DNA of 64,000 nt from Ricinus communis (GCF_019578655.1 NC_063257.1:7812001-7876000), one strand, 5' to 3'. Counted from the stretch's first letter, positions 48,618 to 60,945 are shown. Notes: generated from the letters alone by a model not told the origin. A program made the numbers and translations.

Positions 48618-49696
48618 TTTGCAAATAAGTGGGTAAATTATATGTCCATTTACAAAATATTATACCTTCTAATAAAAGGGTATTACACTTTTTGAATTAC
48701 AATTAAACGATTACTAAACTTTAATTTAATAATAACGGAAATTTTTTTTGACATACTTACAAAATAAATTATATAAATAGTCAACATACTTTATACTTTA
48801 TAATTGAAAAGTATTAAATCTTTGATTTGTAACTAAACGGTTAATAAACTTTAATAACGTGCCGATTAGTTTTTCCAAGCACTTGGAGGATTAATTAAAA
48901 AGGTTTCAGATTTTTTATTTGTAACTAAATAGTTAATAAACTTTAAGTTTAGTAATACTGGTGATTACTTTCAAACACACTTAGAGTATATTGGGGATCA
49001 CAGTTGGGTGTTCAAAAAACAGAATTGAAATTTTTTTAATGTAACATATGAATTTTTTAATTTTTTTTATAAACTGTTTTTTTCAAACCTGCTTTTAGGA
49101 AAAGATATATTCACCTACTTTTTGTAAGAATAATTTTCAAAATTCAAAAAATCATTCAAAATAAAAATTGAGGTTTGAAAAAATGCTTTTCTAAACTTAT
49201 CCTTAGATGATGTGGCATAAATATCCTAAAAATATTTCTCTCTAATTCCACATCATTAACGACACATGAGAAATAGCTTATATCCTTAATTTTAATCAAC
49301 AATAGGATGAATAATTATTATTAAAAACTCTAAAACTAATATATTTTCTTCTTGTTGTATTTATTTAATTGTACTGTATTTGTAGGAAACATACAGTAAG
49401 TTTGCCTGAGAATCGGAAAAGAATATATTAGTTTTAGGCTTTACAATAACGCTTGTGTGACGGGAAAATAGCTAGTGGTATTAAAATTAAAATTTAGTAA
49501 CCATTTAATTATAAATTGATATTTTTTATATATTTTATTACAAAGTATAATTCGATAACCGTGCCCACAAATAAAATAACTCATTGGTATTATTAAAATC
49601 AAATCTAATAACAAATTAGTTACAAAATTAAACTTCTGGTACCTTTTTGTTATAAAATGTCAAGTTTAATAACCACTTATATAATTTACTTGCAAA
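48618..49696. mobile_element. AT-rich element with inverted, internally repetitive ends
   Basis: The left end starts TTTGCAAATAAGTGGGTAAA and the right end, reverse-complemented, starts TTTGCAAGTAAATTATAT. The left arm has three degenerate copies of a block reading TTTGTAACTAAACGGTTAAT followed by AAACTTTAAT (near 48690, 48815 and 48915). The same block occurs inverted in the right arm near 49490-49530 and 49600-49680. No coding capacity is seen. It is probably a non-autonomous foldback- or Mutator-like element. Confidence 0.45.
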
Positions 49697-50450
49697 TAAA
49701 TAGTAGCAGCTTCTTTGCACCAAGTTTTTGACTTTCGAATGAATCTTTAAATTTCTGCATTGTTGGACTCCTCTCTGAATAATTTTTATTTTTTAACATG
49801 TATACACCTCGATTTTCTTCCATCCATCGCTAAATTTAAAGACTGTCTATATAATTTATACGTAAACAAATAGCTGCTTCTTTGCACTAAGTTTTTGTGC
49901 ATTATTGGATTTCTCATTGAATAATATCCATTTTTACGAGTGTATCCATCTATTGCTAACTATTTTTAGTAATTCAAAGGCTAAAAAGAACATTGATCAT
50001 CAATTCTCTATTCCCGGTGTTCAATACGTCATGCAAGACATCCACATTCCATCTAAGTTCTTCCTCAGTCAAATTAGAAATATAGTTGTATCCTCCAAAC
50101 ACTCCTAACATTCTGATGAAATAAAAAGATTAGAGTGATATCTTATATAAATAATCTCTTAGTGTGTTCCTCCAAATAAAGCTTGTGTCACTCCCAAATT
50201 GAGCGTCGAGAAATAAGAAAGATATATAAACAAGCTCTGAAAATCCTTACTACCAAAGAGTTAGGGGTCGGTGACTTTCCAAGCAAAGCAAGATTAAAGT
50301 GATATAGGCTACGAAAAGCCAAGCCTTCTTTGCCTTCTATGGAAACACAATCTTTTCCATCTCTCTGGAATCACCCCTACAAGAATCCTTTGAAGAGGAA
50401 TTCATTCTCCTCCCAAGCTCATTACACAACCTAGAGGCAATAAGAAAACT
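49697..50450 (-). mobile_element. antisense LINE (L1-type) reverse transcriptase C-terminal fragment
   Basis: On the minus strand, in order and across frameshifts: LCNELGRRMNS, GLAFRSLYHFNLALLGK, SLVVRIFRAC, FLDAQFGSDTSFIWRNTLR, LRWNVDVLHDVLNTGNREL and KNGYYSMRN. This is the conserved order downstream of the reverse transcriptase in plant L1-type elements (GGLGFR..FNLALLGKQ, then ..SFIWR.., then W..DLI..). It is multiply frameshifted, so inactive. The 3' part is duplicated (49700-49850 versus 49860-49980). Confidence 0.75.
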
Positions 50451-52480
50451 AAAAGGTCCAATACATAGTTTTACCTTTAAGTTTTATCAATTTGACAACT
50501 GTATAGACACACATCATCATCAGAATGCAAGCCCAATACTGGACTAGTGAATCCATCCCGTTAATGGCTAAAATCATAATAAAACAAGTTAGTATATGGG
50601 TTGTCATCAATTTTCTAAGATTAAACTTGGGAAAGAAATTAAAATTAAAGAAATTAATATCTTTAAACAGTTAATCTTCATATAATCATAACATCCCTTT
50701 TGATAGAAAGGTTATTTTACCATACAATTAATAATTTTTATCATCTCTATCAAATTTTGTCGTTTAATTAGGCAATCTGTAATTATATATCTGTTGGTAT
50801 CTAACAATCTATAAAGGATTGATTTTGATGGTTACTATTGGAATTCTATATAAACGGTATGTATCAATATTAACCTATTAATGGTTTAGATAAAATTCAC
50901 AAAAGCTTTTAGTCTATATTAATTTAATATTCTAAACTTCTTCGATAGCATTTGATTTTCTGTTCAGTTTATTTCTATTATGAAAATCTATGATTAATGA
51001 TGTAATATTTTATTAATAAATATAATGCAACATCTTGAACAATATTAATAAATAGTGTCGAGAAATCTCAATTTTCAGATTTTTTCATTTTCATCAGTGA
51101 AAATATCCATTCTCACTGTTATCATGAAAGATCTTTAATTTTAGACCTTAGCCTCTAATAATATAATTAAATATGGCTTAAATTAAAAATAAAAGATTTA
51201 CTTATAGAATATTTATTTAATTAAACTTATTAAATGGAATTCAAAATAAAATTAAAAGTAATTACTATTTGTCCTATATGTTTTTTCATATTATATTAGT
51301 TGCCTCATAATATTTAAAAAATATATTTTTTATCTTTTTATTTTCTAATTTTATATTAAAAATTTCTTTTATTAGAATTTTTATTAAACAACTGTTAACT
51401 AAGTATAGTTTTATACTGTTTGTTTCTTGATTTTCGATGTAATATATAAATTCTCCTTTATAGTTTATTTATTATACTAAAATTTCTTTGTCTAATTCTT
51501 ATATAAAAGTATATTTTAGTGTCTATACAAAAATAATGAATTAGTGTTCTTTAATTACTCTAACTTTTAGTACAATTAGATTCTAGTAAAAATTAAATAT
51601 TTTAAAAGTACTTATATTAATTAAAATATTAAAAATTTATACAATTTAATTCTAAATTTTTAAAATTAAATAGATAGTATTTTTATTATTAATTTTGTTA
51701 CAGTAGAACTGTAACTTTAATAAGAAATATGAAGATTGAATTATAGTATTTTTTATCAATTTAGTTTTTTAATTGCATTAACTTTCAAATACAAGAGGAT
51801 TTTAATACAATAAATAAAATATAAAGAACAATTTGTATATTACATAAAAAAAATTAGGAGCAAATAGTATAAAATCAAACATAATTAACGATTTTTTAAC
51901 GAAAAAAATTTTTAGTATAAAATTATAAAAAAAAAATATTATTGAAATTTTAAAAAGTAACTGATATAATATATAAAAACACAACAAGAAAATTGTAATT
52001 ACACGTAAAATTAAAATCACACAAAAAATAATCTGATTCTTTTTTGAATTTAAGGTCAAATGGCCTAAAAGAAATAAAAATACTTCTAATTCATGATTCC
52101 CTCGAAGAAATTTTAGAGTCAATAAACAAGTTATTGACCGGTATTGAATGTTTCTTTGATTAGAAAAACTTACTGAGAAAATTTTATATCAACAGAAGAT
52201 TCTACCTGAATTAGGTATTTAAAATTGATAATTCTGTTGTCTAACTAATTTATTGTTTTTTTTATTGATTGAAAAAAAAAATTAAATCCGAATGGTAATT
52301 CTTGTTAAAGTATTGGACTATATATGCAATGACAATATTTTCATAGTACAAGAAAAAAAAAGAAATTATATTATGTTTTCTTTTTCAAAAGATAAAGTGG
52401 CAAAGGACTTGAGTTAGGACAGCATTTTGGGATTTGCTTTCTATATGTGCGGTTTCGGTTATAGACAACAGAACTTTCTA
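50451..52480. other. intergenic AT-rich sequence
   Basis: The first 130 bp may still be LINE-derived. The rest is AT-rich with no supported gene; the 106-codon minus frame at 51802-52122 is a low-complexity artefact of A/T composition. Confidence 0.4.
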
Positions 52481-52487
52481 ACACATA

Positions 52488-52518
52488 CACGCGCGCGCGC
52501 GCACACACACACACACAC
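52488..52518. repeat. (CG)n(CA)n alternating purine-pyrimidine tract
   Basis: About 7 CG dinucleotides run directly into about 8 CA dinucleotides, roughly 1.2 kb before the SKP2 ATG. CG runs are rare in AT-rich methylated plant DNA. Confidence 0.85.
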
Positions 52519-52717
52519 AAAGAAGGTCCTTTTTCTTTTTAGAAAATAATGTTAATTATCTTGGAATTAACTTTACTTTATCTCTTAATTCTTAATGAGA
52601 ATTGCTTTATTAATCAATTACGTAACTTGAGAAAGCTTTTCAATCATCGAATTAAGGAGGAAACAGAAAAATTCAAATAGAGCGAAGCGAAAGGAAATAA
52701 AGTGGGTTACATTTTAC

Positions 52718-52728
52718 GTGGGACCCAC
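52718..52728 (+). promoter_or_regulatory. palindromic class I TCP site (GTGGGACCCAC)
   Basis: The 11-bp near-palindrome matches GTGGGNCC on both strands, the binding site of class I TCP factors. It lies about 180 bp before the likely TATA box of the SKP2-like gene. An ACGTGG core overlaps its 5' edge. Confidence 0.45.
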
Positions 52729-52769
52729 TTTAGTAATAAACTCAAATCATATCACCGATCATTATCAGA

Positions 52770-52775
52770 CACGTG
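52770..52775 (+). promoter_or_regulatory. G-box (CACGTG)
   Basis: A perfect CACGTG in GACACGTGGAGCC, between the TCP site and the TATA-like element. It is a bZIP/bHLH core. Confidence 0.4.
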
Positions 52776-52901
52776 GAGCCACACGCGTCGCTGGTTCTCT
52801 TTACCGTACGTTTCACTCTCTCCTCTTTCCTTCTTTCCAAACAAAACTCCCCTCTTTTCTTTCTCTAATGCTCGGGTCCATTCTTGTGATCACTCTATTT
52901 C

Positions 52902-52910
52902 TATATATTT
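52902..52910 (+). promoter_or_regulatory. TATA box of the SKP2-like gene
   Basis: TATATATTT is followed at once by GCGCGCGCGC (52912-52921) and a C/T-rich leader. A leader intron probably ends at the acceptor GATGACAG (53587), since exon sequence resumes at 53588 and leads to the ATG at 53675; its donor near 53129 is uncertain. Confidence 0.4.
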
Positions 52911-53674
52911 AGCGCGCGCGCACCCAGGAGTAGACAGAGACATAGGGGTATTTTGTGTAGTCAGTTTTAATCAGATACGCCTTGTCGTTTTCTGTTTCTG
53001 TTTCTTCTCTTCAATTCTACAACAGTTTCTAGCCCTTTCTTTTCAGAGAAGGCAAAAGAAAAAAAGAAGAAGAAGAGTTTTGGCTCTTGGAATCAGATGT
53101 TATCTGATAGGGATTAAATCTTAATCAAGTATGGAGTTTAATTTTACTCTTTCTTACTTGGTTGATCATTTCTGTTGATGCTTTTAGCTCTTTAGATCAT
53201 TTCAGTTTTGCTAAAATTCGTTTCTTCTTGTTTCTAGTTTTATACAAGCAAATATGGTTATCTTTCTTTCTTTCTGCTTTTGGCTTGTTTTTGTTTTATT
53301 TGAGTTAATCCGTCTATACTTGCCTTATCCTGATAAAGGTTGTTATGGGCCTCTTGGGCTATTGATAGTTATTGTTTCGCTCTTTCTTATTATACTATGA
53401 AGAGAAAGAGTAAACTAGTTATGTTCTTTTTTTCTTCTCCTTTTTCTTTTTGGATTTGGTTTTCCTAGTTTTTTTTTTTTTTTTTGTCCATTTATCAAAT
53501 TCAATTACTTTTTGCAATTCTGTTTAATTATATTTGCTTTATTTGTCTGACACACACTCCTTCTCTTTCTTTCTTTATTGATGACAGGAAAAATAACCAA
53601 GAAACTATCCTTTTGCAATTCCAAGAAACTATTGCGGTTAAAGCGGTGGTGGCGATCAGTGTCAAAAAATAAGA

Positions 53675-56313
53675 ATGGTGGGTGGAGGAAAATTGAGGAG
53701 TGAAGACTTGAACCGATGCTTTGAGAAGCTGATGATGGCTGGTGCTGCAGGAAATACTGAGGGTAGAGTGAAAATGGAAGGAGTAGTCATTACTGAATGG
53801 AAAGATATTCCTATGGAGCTTTTGCTCAGGATTGTTTCTCTTGTTGATGATCGCACAATCATTATGGCTTCTGGTGTTTGTAGTGGATGGAGGGATGCTA
53901 TTTGCTTGGGCCTTACTCACCTTTGTCTATCTTGGTATGTTTTTAATGCTTTTGTGGGGTTTCTATATTATCCATGGCTTCGCAGTTTTGATTGTGAATC
54001 AGGAATTTGTTGGTCTGTTTTAGGTTCAATAGTCTTGTTGATGATAAAGATGAGAAGATCAGTGTGTCAATTATGCCTTCTTAAAAGTTTAAAGCTGTTT
54101 CACTGGTTATTTATGGGCACATCCAGTTACCTGATGAGGGATTTAAGAGAATGGAGAAAGTTTATTTAAGTAGTAATTTGATGGTCTGTACCTGTCATAG
54201 AGTTTATCTTAGATGCCCAGAACTTGTTCTTTACTGGTATGTTTGAAATTTGAGTTGTTATTAATGGACGGAGAGTTTGTATTAGGTCTATAATTCGTTT
54301 ATCTCTTTTGTCTCCCCTGTCCATGATGACAACCTTGATACTCCTTTAGACACGCATAATTATCAATTCATAAGAATTATTTTATTTTCTTTGATGTGCA
54401 AGTATAAAGATACTATGATTTTGCATGCCTGCCTGCAGTGCAGGTGCGGGTGGTTTAAATCTCTGCTTCTACCTCCTCTCAACTGTGAAAGGAAAAAGAA
54501 AAAATAAATAGAAAAGAAAATAGAATCATGATTAGGCCTTATTTTCTTGGTTCATCCTTTTCTTATTTGTATACCTTGTGCCTTCTATGATAAGAAGTTC
54601 CATGAATATTGCGTTAATCGTATCTTGGATACTTCTTTTGCAGGTGCAAGAACCACATGAACAACTTGGTTCTGTGGTTGGCTCCTAAGTTCACAAAACT
54701 GGAAACTCTAGTCCTGCGCCAAGATAAGCCACAACTTGAGGATAATGCTGTTGAGGCTATTGCACGTTATTGTCATGATCTGGAGGACCTGGACCTGAGC
54801 AAAAGCTTTAAGCTTACTGATTGTTCCCTATATGCGTTAGCTCATGGTTGTCCTAACCTCACCAAACTTAACATAAGTGGATGTACATCATTTAGTGATG
54901 GTGGTCTTGAATATCTTACTGGGTTTTGCCGAAAGTTAAAAATTTTGAACCTCTGCGGATGCGTAAAGGCAGCAACTGACCGTGCTTTGCAGGTTCAAAT
55001 GAGTTACTAATTTGTTTTTCACATGCCTCTTAAGAAGGGAAAGTAATTTATAAGCTTGTATGCATCATCTGCAGGCCATTGGACGCAACTGCAGTCAGTT
55101 GCAGTCTCTGAATCTGGGATGGTGTGAGAATGTGGGTGATGTTGGAGTAATGAGTCTAGCATATGGATGCCCTGATCTCAGAACTCTTGATTTATGTGGC
55201 TGTGTCAATATAACAGGTAATCCATGTTTAAAGATGATATCTAGCAATTAGCATTTAACATCTTCATGTTTAATTGATTGATGAACGAATGATGTTGGTT
55301 CTGATGGTCAAATTTCACTATGTACCTGCATATTATATATGATTTCTACTTGTGTGCACTACAAGTCGATAGCTTCCACTATTGAACCTCTTCCCTTGGT
55401 TTTAGGCTGCTGGGAATAGAATTCTATTGGTTGATCACTGTGTCACCAGTGATTTGATCCTCTCAGTTTCATGCTATCTGATTTTATTTCTCTACAAGAG
55501 AATTACCTATTTAGACTATAGGTGCTGGCAATAGTTTTCCTATTTCTAGACCTTTTGGATTATAAGTCGGAATATTGAGGATAAGGACTCATATTCAAAT
55601 CCTTTTTCTTTTTACAATTTTTTTCCCCTTTTAACTTTATCCAATGAGATTACGCCACAATTGGATATTGAACCCTTGTAAAAATTAAATGCATTGTTGA
55701 AGAGAGTAGAGAGGGAGAGATCTCTTTATAGGACCTAGGAGACACTGGCTCTTGTCATTTAAAAAGAATATGACTGATGTTATTCATTTGGTGAAAGCGT
55801 CAAATATAATTATAACTGTGTTATTTGATGCTGAGAATACAGTTTGCTGCTTTCTATTTCACAAAAAGGTTATTGTTCTTTTGCTTAAATTTATTTTGGC
55901 ATTTTCACCGGTGAAGACTGACTCTTATAATTTTTGTTGCAGATGATAGTGTGATTGCTTTGGCATACAGGTGTCTCCATCTGAGATCCCTTGGCCTATA
56001 CTACTGTCGAAACATTACAGATAGAGCAATGTATTCGCTGGTCCATAGCCGAGTGAAAAACAAACCTGCAATGTGGGAATCCGTGAAGGGCAGGTGTGAT
56101 GAGGAAGGGTTAAGGAGTCTTAACATCAGTCAGTGCACAGCGCTCACCCCTCCTGCTGTGCAGGCACTATGCGACTGTTTTCCTGCACTTCACACCTGCT
56201 CAGGGAGGCATTCCCTTGTTATGAGTGGCTGCTTGAACTTGACATCTGTGCATTGTGCCTGTGCAGTCCAGGCACACCGCACATTCAGATTCATTCCTAA
56301 TCCTGCTCATTGA
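53675..56313 (+). CDS. SKP2A: F-box/LRR protein SKP2-like, 373 aa
   Basis: Exons: 53675-53934, 54644-54992, 55075-55216, 55943-56313, joined frame 1122 nt, all GT-AG. The N-terminus carries an F-box at about 40-86 (WKDIPMELLLRIVSLVDDRT ... ASGVCSGWRDAI). Leucine-rich repeats of the cysteine-containing type follow to the end, seen as LEDLDLSKSFKLTD, LTKLNISGCTSFSD, LKILNLCGCV, LQSLNLGWCENVGD, LRTLDLCGCVNIT and LRSLGLYYCRNITD. It is the substrate-recognition subunit of an SCF ubiquitin ligase. Arabidopsis SKP2A/SKP2B target cell-cycle factors such as E2FC/DPB and KRP1, and SKP2A binds auxin. Length fits (about 360 aa). A second Met at residue 33 could be an alternative start. SKP2A versus SKP2B cannot be decided here. 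Confidence 0.93.
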
Positions 56314-57156
56314 GCTGGGTAGTAAGTTCAAAATTTTAAGTGTGTTCAGGTGCCCACTGGAAGCACTAAGCCTCTGTAGATACATCTTTGTGTTAAACTG
56401 GACTCTCTGGCTGGAAATGAACAGCCTTTTTGTTGTTGGAAGTATGGTGTGTATAGTTGTCAACTTGTGCTACCAGCTCTTGGTTTCTGAATCATGCAAC
56501 ACTTCAGGCGATTCGAAAACCAAGTTTGTTGTTCAATGCTTGTCTTTTATGGTTATGGCTTTTATGCCAAAGAAGAGAAGTAATGAAAAAATAATCCTTC
56601 TAGATCAACTGGCAGTGTAAATTCTGTCGGCTACTGGAAATGCATCCTTGTTTCCTGATTCTGTTATTGCTATTTTACGGCTACCAAGAAAATGATCGCT
56701 CATCCCCTTATTGCAGACTATTCAAAACAGCTAAGAAATTCAAAATAGAAAATGATCCATCGCTTGCAGTGGTGTTGGTTGCTTTATTTGTGTTCAAACT
56801 TGCAACAATTGTCTGATTCAACGGAATTCAATCTGAAGCTCCCTTGGCTTAAAACAGGACTAAAGAAAATCCAAAAAGGATAAAAAAAACCCTCGAGACA
56901 ACAGCCTTCGTAATTACTCTACATTTATACAGTCACTTAGATGTGTAATGGTGTCTTGTCCTTAAAAGAGAAAAAGCACATCCCGTGAAATATAGCTTGC
57001 GCCAAACTGTCCTTTTAAGTTTAAAAAGATTCCATTCAAAAAGATGCCTTGGGCTATACTGATGCTGATGATTAGAAAGGAGGAAAAAAAGCATGTATCT
57101 TTTACTTCTCTTGTTCATCACAATTTTAACCTTGGGTATGTACCTACCACCATGCA
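56314..57156. other. convergent 3' regions of the SKP2-like and DnaJ genes
   Basis: 843 bp between two stop codons on opposite strands. Most is 3' UTR of one gene or the other. The 121-codon plus frame at 56255-56620 overlaps the SKP2 C-terminus in another frame and is taken as a shadow. Confidence 0.5.
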
Positions 57157-59661
57157 TCATTTGCTCTTGTACACAATCTCTTCATCATCCACATCAAATG
57201 CTGGATTGCAGAGGCATCTGAAGAGTCTGCCAATACCCTGCCCAGTACAAAACAAGTTCCATTTGAGTATGTAATTATACATACGTATACTGTCTTGGGA
57301 TGTAAAATGAAAGACAGATACTTTAAGAAACAGTTAACATGCCTGAGTAAGTAGGGGAGTTCGGTATGATAAGGCTCTTGGTGAATCCTCTTCACTACTG
57401 CTATCAGAACTGCTGTCATCATCAGTTTCAGCAGCACCTTTTCCTTTTGATGTTGCCCCATTTTGAGCTTGCTTTTCTTGCTAAATAAAAATTAAGAAAT
57501 TACCACTGAGAAGCGACCCTTTAGCATAATCTGCAGGAAAAAGAAAAAGAAGAGAAATTTCACCTGAAAGATCTTGCCGAGTATTTTTAAAGCCAAGGCC
57601 CGAGCTCTAAGTTCTTCTTTTCTTACATTAATTTCCTTCAGTACCTGCATACGAGTTTCAGGTCATGAAAAATGGATACGGATAGAGAAGGGTCTCCTGA
57701 ATTGAAGATAAATGGAAAGAGACGCTCACCATTTGACATACATGAACAAGGGTAACTTCAATGTCAACTACATTCAGTTTCCACAATGAGCTCATCAATA
57801 TATCTTTGTTCGAACGAAGGTGTGATTCGACGTCATTTTCGGGGCCACTTCCATCCATTTTAAACTGCTTGCGCATGTCTTCTTGAAGTTGCAGCAACTG
57901 AAAAGCACCTGAATTTTGTTTTTCCTTGTGTACAGTTAGGTGTATGTGTTCTATGCATGCACTCATAACTTATTGCTCGAGAAGACAGAATGAGGGATTA
58001 GCAGGGGTTTTACCTTTTGCTGCTGTAAGCTGTGACCTCCAGAAATGACCCTTATTGCGAACCCACTCAGCCACAAATGGCACTCCGAGATAAATTGCCT
58101 TCTTTCCAAGCTCTTGTGCTGCTTGTCTTGAATATATGTAGCCAATTGTTTGTAATATATCATTTCCAAAAGCTGTACTTTTTTAAGGTGTAAATAAAAT
58201 GTTAAGCTATGCTATATGAAACTATAGCAGAACAATTATTAGTATGAAAGTATTTCACATCTAGAACCAGCTTAGTGATATATGACCTGCGTCAGAGAGC
58301 CGTTTAGCTTCAGATTCAGCACGCTTTAAGAAACCAATCTTGTCGCCATGAACATATTGGTTAAGGAAATCAATAAGAAATCTTGCTAGCTTTTCTTCTC
58401 TTTCCTTTTGAACAGCCTTCAATCAACAATTGAAACATATAAAGAAAGTGTTTGATGAAAACACATTTAGCAAGATGTTTATACTCTGTTAACTTCAGAA
58501 ACCGACATATATATATATGTATATTTATACCTTCAATTTTTCATGTACTTTATCAGGATTGTCAATTTCTGCAGCTAATTCTGATGAAGCCATTGATGCC
58601 ACAGATAAATGTCCTACGTAGTCCTCGAATAACTCGCTTCCGAATAGAAGAGCAAAAACTGCGGTAGGATCAAGCATAGTTTCCCTGAGAAACAGGACAT
58701 CACATTATTCTTTGCGAAATAGCATAGGAACAATACAAGGTAACAGAACTACAAACAATAACTAAATTAAAAGTTCAAGCATGAGAGAAGGACAACAAGA
58801 GCTGTTTTGGTCAGGATCTTCAATCATACAGCTAAGAGCACACATCTGACATCTATGTGCTCAATCTTGGGAATTTCTGGCAGAAACAGGACTTTAAGTA
58901 CAGGTGATAAAGTAGTAACTTTGACACCATGAGATGTAATGACTAACTATATACATATAAAACTTACCTTGATATGCAATACTTCCCATTCTTATCATAT
59001 GCATCTCTTTGCACTGGATCGCTCAAGATTTGATAAGCTTCGCCTAAAACCTATAAAAATTCGCATTCTTTCAATCATTTTCGTTCATAATTTCCAAGAA
59101 AATAAATAGAAAGAAAGAAGTATGTGCAGGGGAGAAATGAGCAAGAACAGGTAATTAGTGTAAGGATCAGTGGACTTGCCTGAAATCTTTCTGCAGCCTG
59201 GGGATCATTAGGATTTTTATCTGGGTGAACTTGCCTGGCCTGTAATTACAACATTTCCTTCTTTTATGATAAATAAATCAACAGAGCTAATAGGTTCTTA
59301 TAATTACATGTGACACTCAATAGAGATTTTATGCAAACAGAAAAAGAAAGTAACAATAAATCAGGAAGGATCTAAATTAACAAGAAGGGTAACAATTGTC
59401 TTAATGAACAATTGAAATTACTCATCCTCTAATGTTTAATCAAACAAGAAGATAGAATAGAAGTTAGATTAGGAAACCTTAAGCCATCACACACACACAA
59501 GAAGGTCACCAACCAGTATCAGGAATCAAACAAAATATATATCAATGTCTAAAGAAGAAACCTAGTCATCAAACCTTGAGATAATAAGCTCTACGAATCT
59601 CATCCTCCGAAGCAGAAGGATTGACACCAAGAACATCATAATACTCAGTCTCCTTAACCAT
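57157..59661 (-). CDS. DnaJ (type III J-protein, ATJ10-like), 383 aa, with two GC-AG introns
   Basis: Exons (minus): 59661-59575, 59239-59180, 59050-58968, 58684-58531, 58416-58287, 58172-58014, 57908-57730, 57644-57564, 57480-57343, 57237-57157, joined frame 1152 nt. The donors of exons 2 and 9 read CAG|GCAAGT and CAG|GCATGT; both joins restore the conserved protein (ERFQ|VLGEAYQ and [16 protein letters not shown]). The J domain is N-terminal with HPD at 34-36. It lacks the Gly/Phe and zinc-finger regions, and the middle is the DnaJ-X domain ([10 protein letters not shown].., [20 protein letters not shown]). An acidic Asp/Ser-rich stretch precedes the C-terminus [20 protein letters not shown]. 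It is an Hsp70 co-chaperone; client and location are unknown. The closest Arabidopsis gene is probably At1g77020 (ATJ10 family). Confidence 0.94.
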
Positions 59662-60945
59662 TCTTGAATTTACTTGCAAAGGTGATGAAAGTAACTAACT
59701 AAACTGATGATCAGCTTCTCCAAAAGAGAGCTAGCTAAAGAGTCAGAAATTTGGAAATGTGGAAAGACCAAAGAAAAAGAAAAGTTAGAATAGAGAACAG
59801 AAAGTGAGAGCATGAGAGAGATATGATCTTTTCTATATTTTTTTTTTCTTCTCTTTCTTTCTCTTGGTTGGAGACCCTCTTGGTAGAGTTGCCTTTCCAG
59901 TTCTTCATGGCAATAAACAAATACTTGAAACTTCTTTTTAGCGGGAGCAAAACAGTATTTTAACTGTCATAAAGGTTGCACTTATGATACTAGAGTGTGT
60001 GTTCCATCTTTAAATTGCCTTTTAAGTTATCGAAAGAATAGCTGTCTCTGGGCTTGGTGTGGGTCCTTTTTGTGGGATGGGTTTCATCGTGATGTGCTCC
60101 TTGGTGGCCTTTTAACTTTCATTTTAAATCCCAAAACTTCAACGCCAAACTGCCTTGAGGAAGACTCTAAATGAATAAACATCTCTTAAGCTACTTGAAA
60201 TTCGATTCAGTAAAAATTTATCCAAACACGTTATAAATGTCTCTTATTATTAATAAGCTAAACTCAAATTTATCAATACTTAACTCGTTAGCTGGCCAGC
60301 TAGCTCATTTAATTCATTAATATACTTATATTTAAATATTTTTTATTATAATTATCTTATTTTATATATATAATACAAGTATTTTTATTTTTATTATACA
60401 TTATATTATAATTAACTTTTATTAAACGTTAAAAATTTAAAATTAAGAGATTCAATAGAATGAAATAAATTTTATTGTTAAATAAATTAATATATAAAAA
60501 AATTAAATTAAAATTAATAAATAAATTCTAAGTAAATTTTAATTAGTCAAATTTGAGATAAATTCAAATTTAGTTCGAGTTTGTACAAAATGCTAACAAA
60601 CTAAGCATAAATTTATTAAAATTCAGATCAGCTCGATTTATTTATAGTCCTATGTTCAAGTGGATGGATCGAACTCGCGTATAAGAACTCTATTATTACC
60701 TAATTTACTAAATCGAAACGGATTTTTCTTGAATAATACTTTACGAAATACAATAAATTAAAAAATTTTGAGGGCATTGAGAATGATGATGATGCGTGTT
60801 CCATGCATCTAACACTATCACTAAAATGGCTCCACAGGTGAAAAGCAGTGAAAGCAGGCAGCCGTCGAATTTGTGGACCATTTCTAGAAACTGAGTAAGA
60901 AGTGGAGCCATGGCAGAGAAAAAGAAAGGGATATAAAATTTGAAA
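59662..60945. other. DnaJ promoter and intergenic region
   Basis: The DnaJ leader contains CT/GA-rich runs (59820-59875). The rest is AT-rich with weakly repetitive GCTCG/ATTCG-type stretches near 60280-60680 that look like a degraded repeat. No gene is seen. Confidence 0.45.

Noticed and set aside
51802..52122. 106-codon minus frame rich in Phe/Ile/Leu
   Set aside because: Produced by A/T-rich sequence; the apparent membrane segments are compositional.
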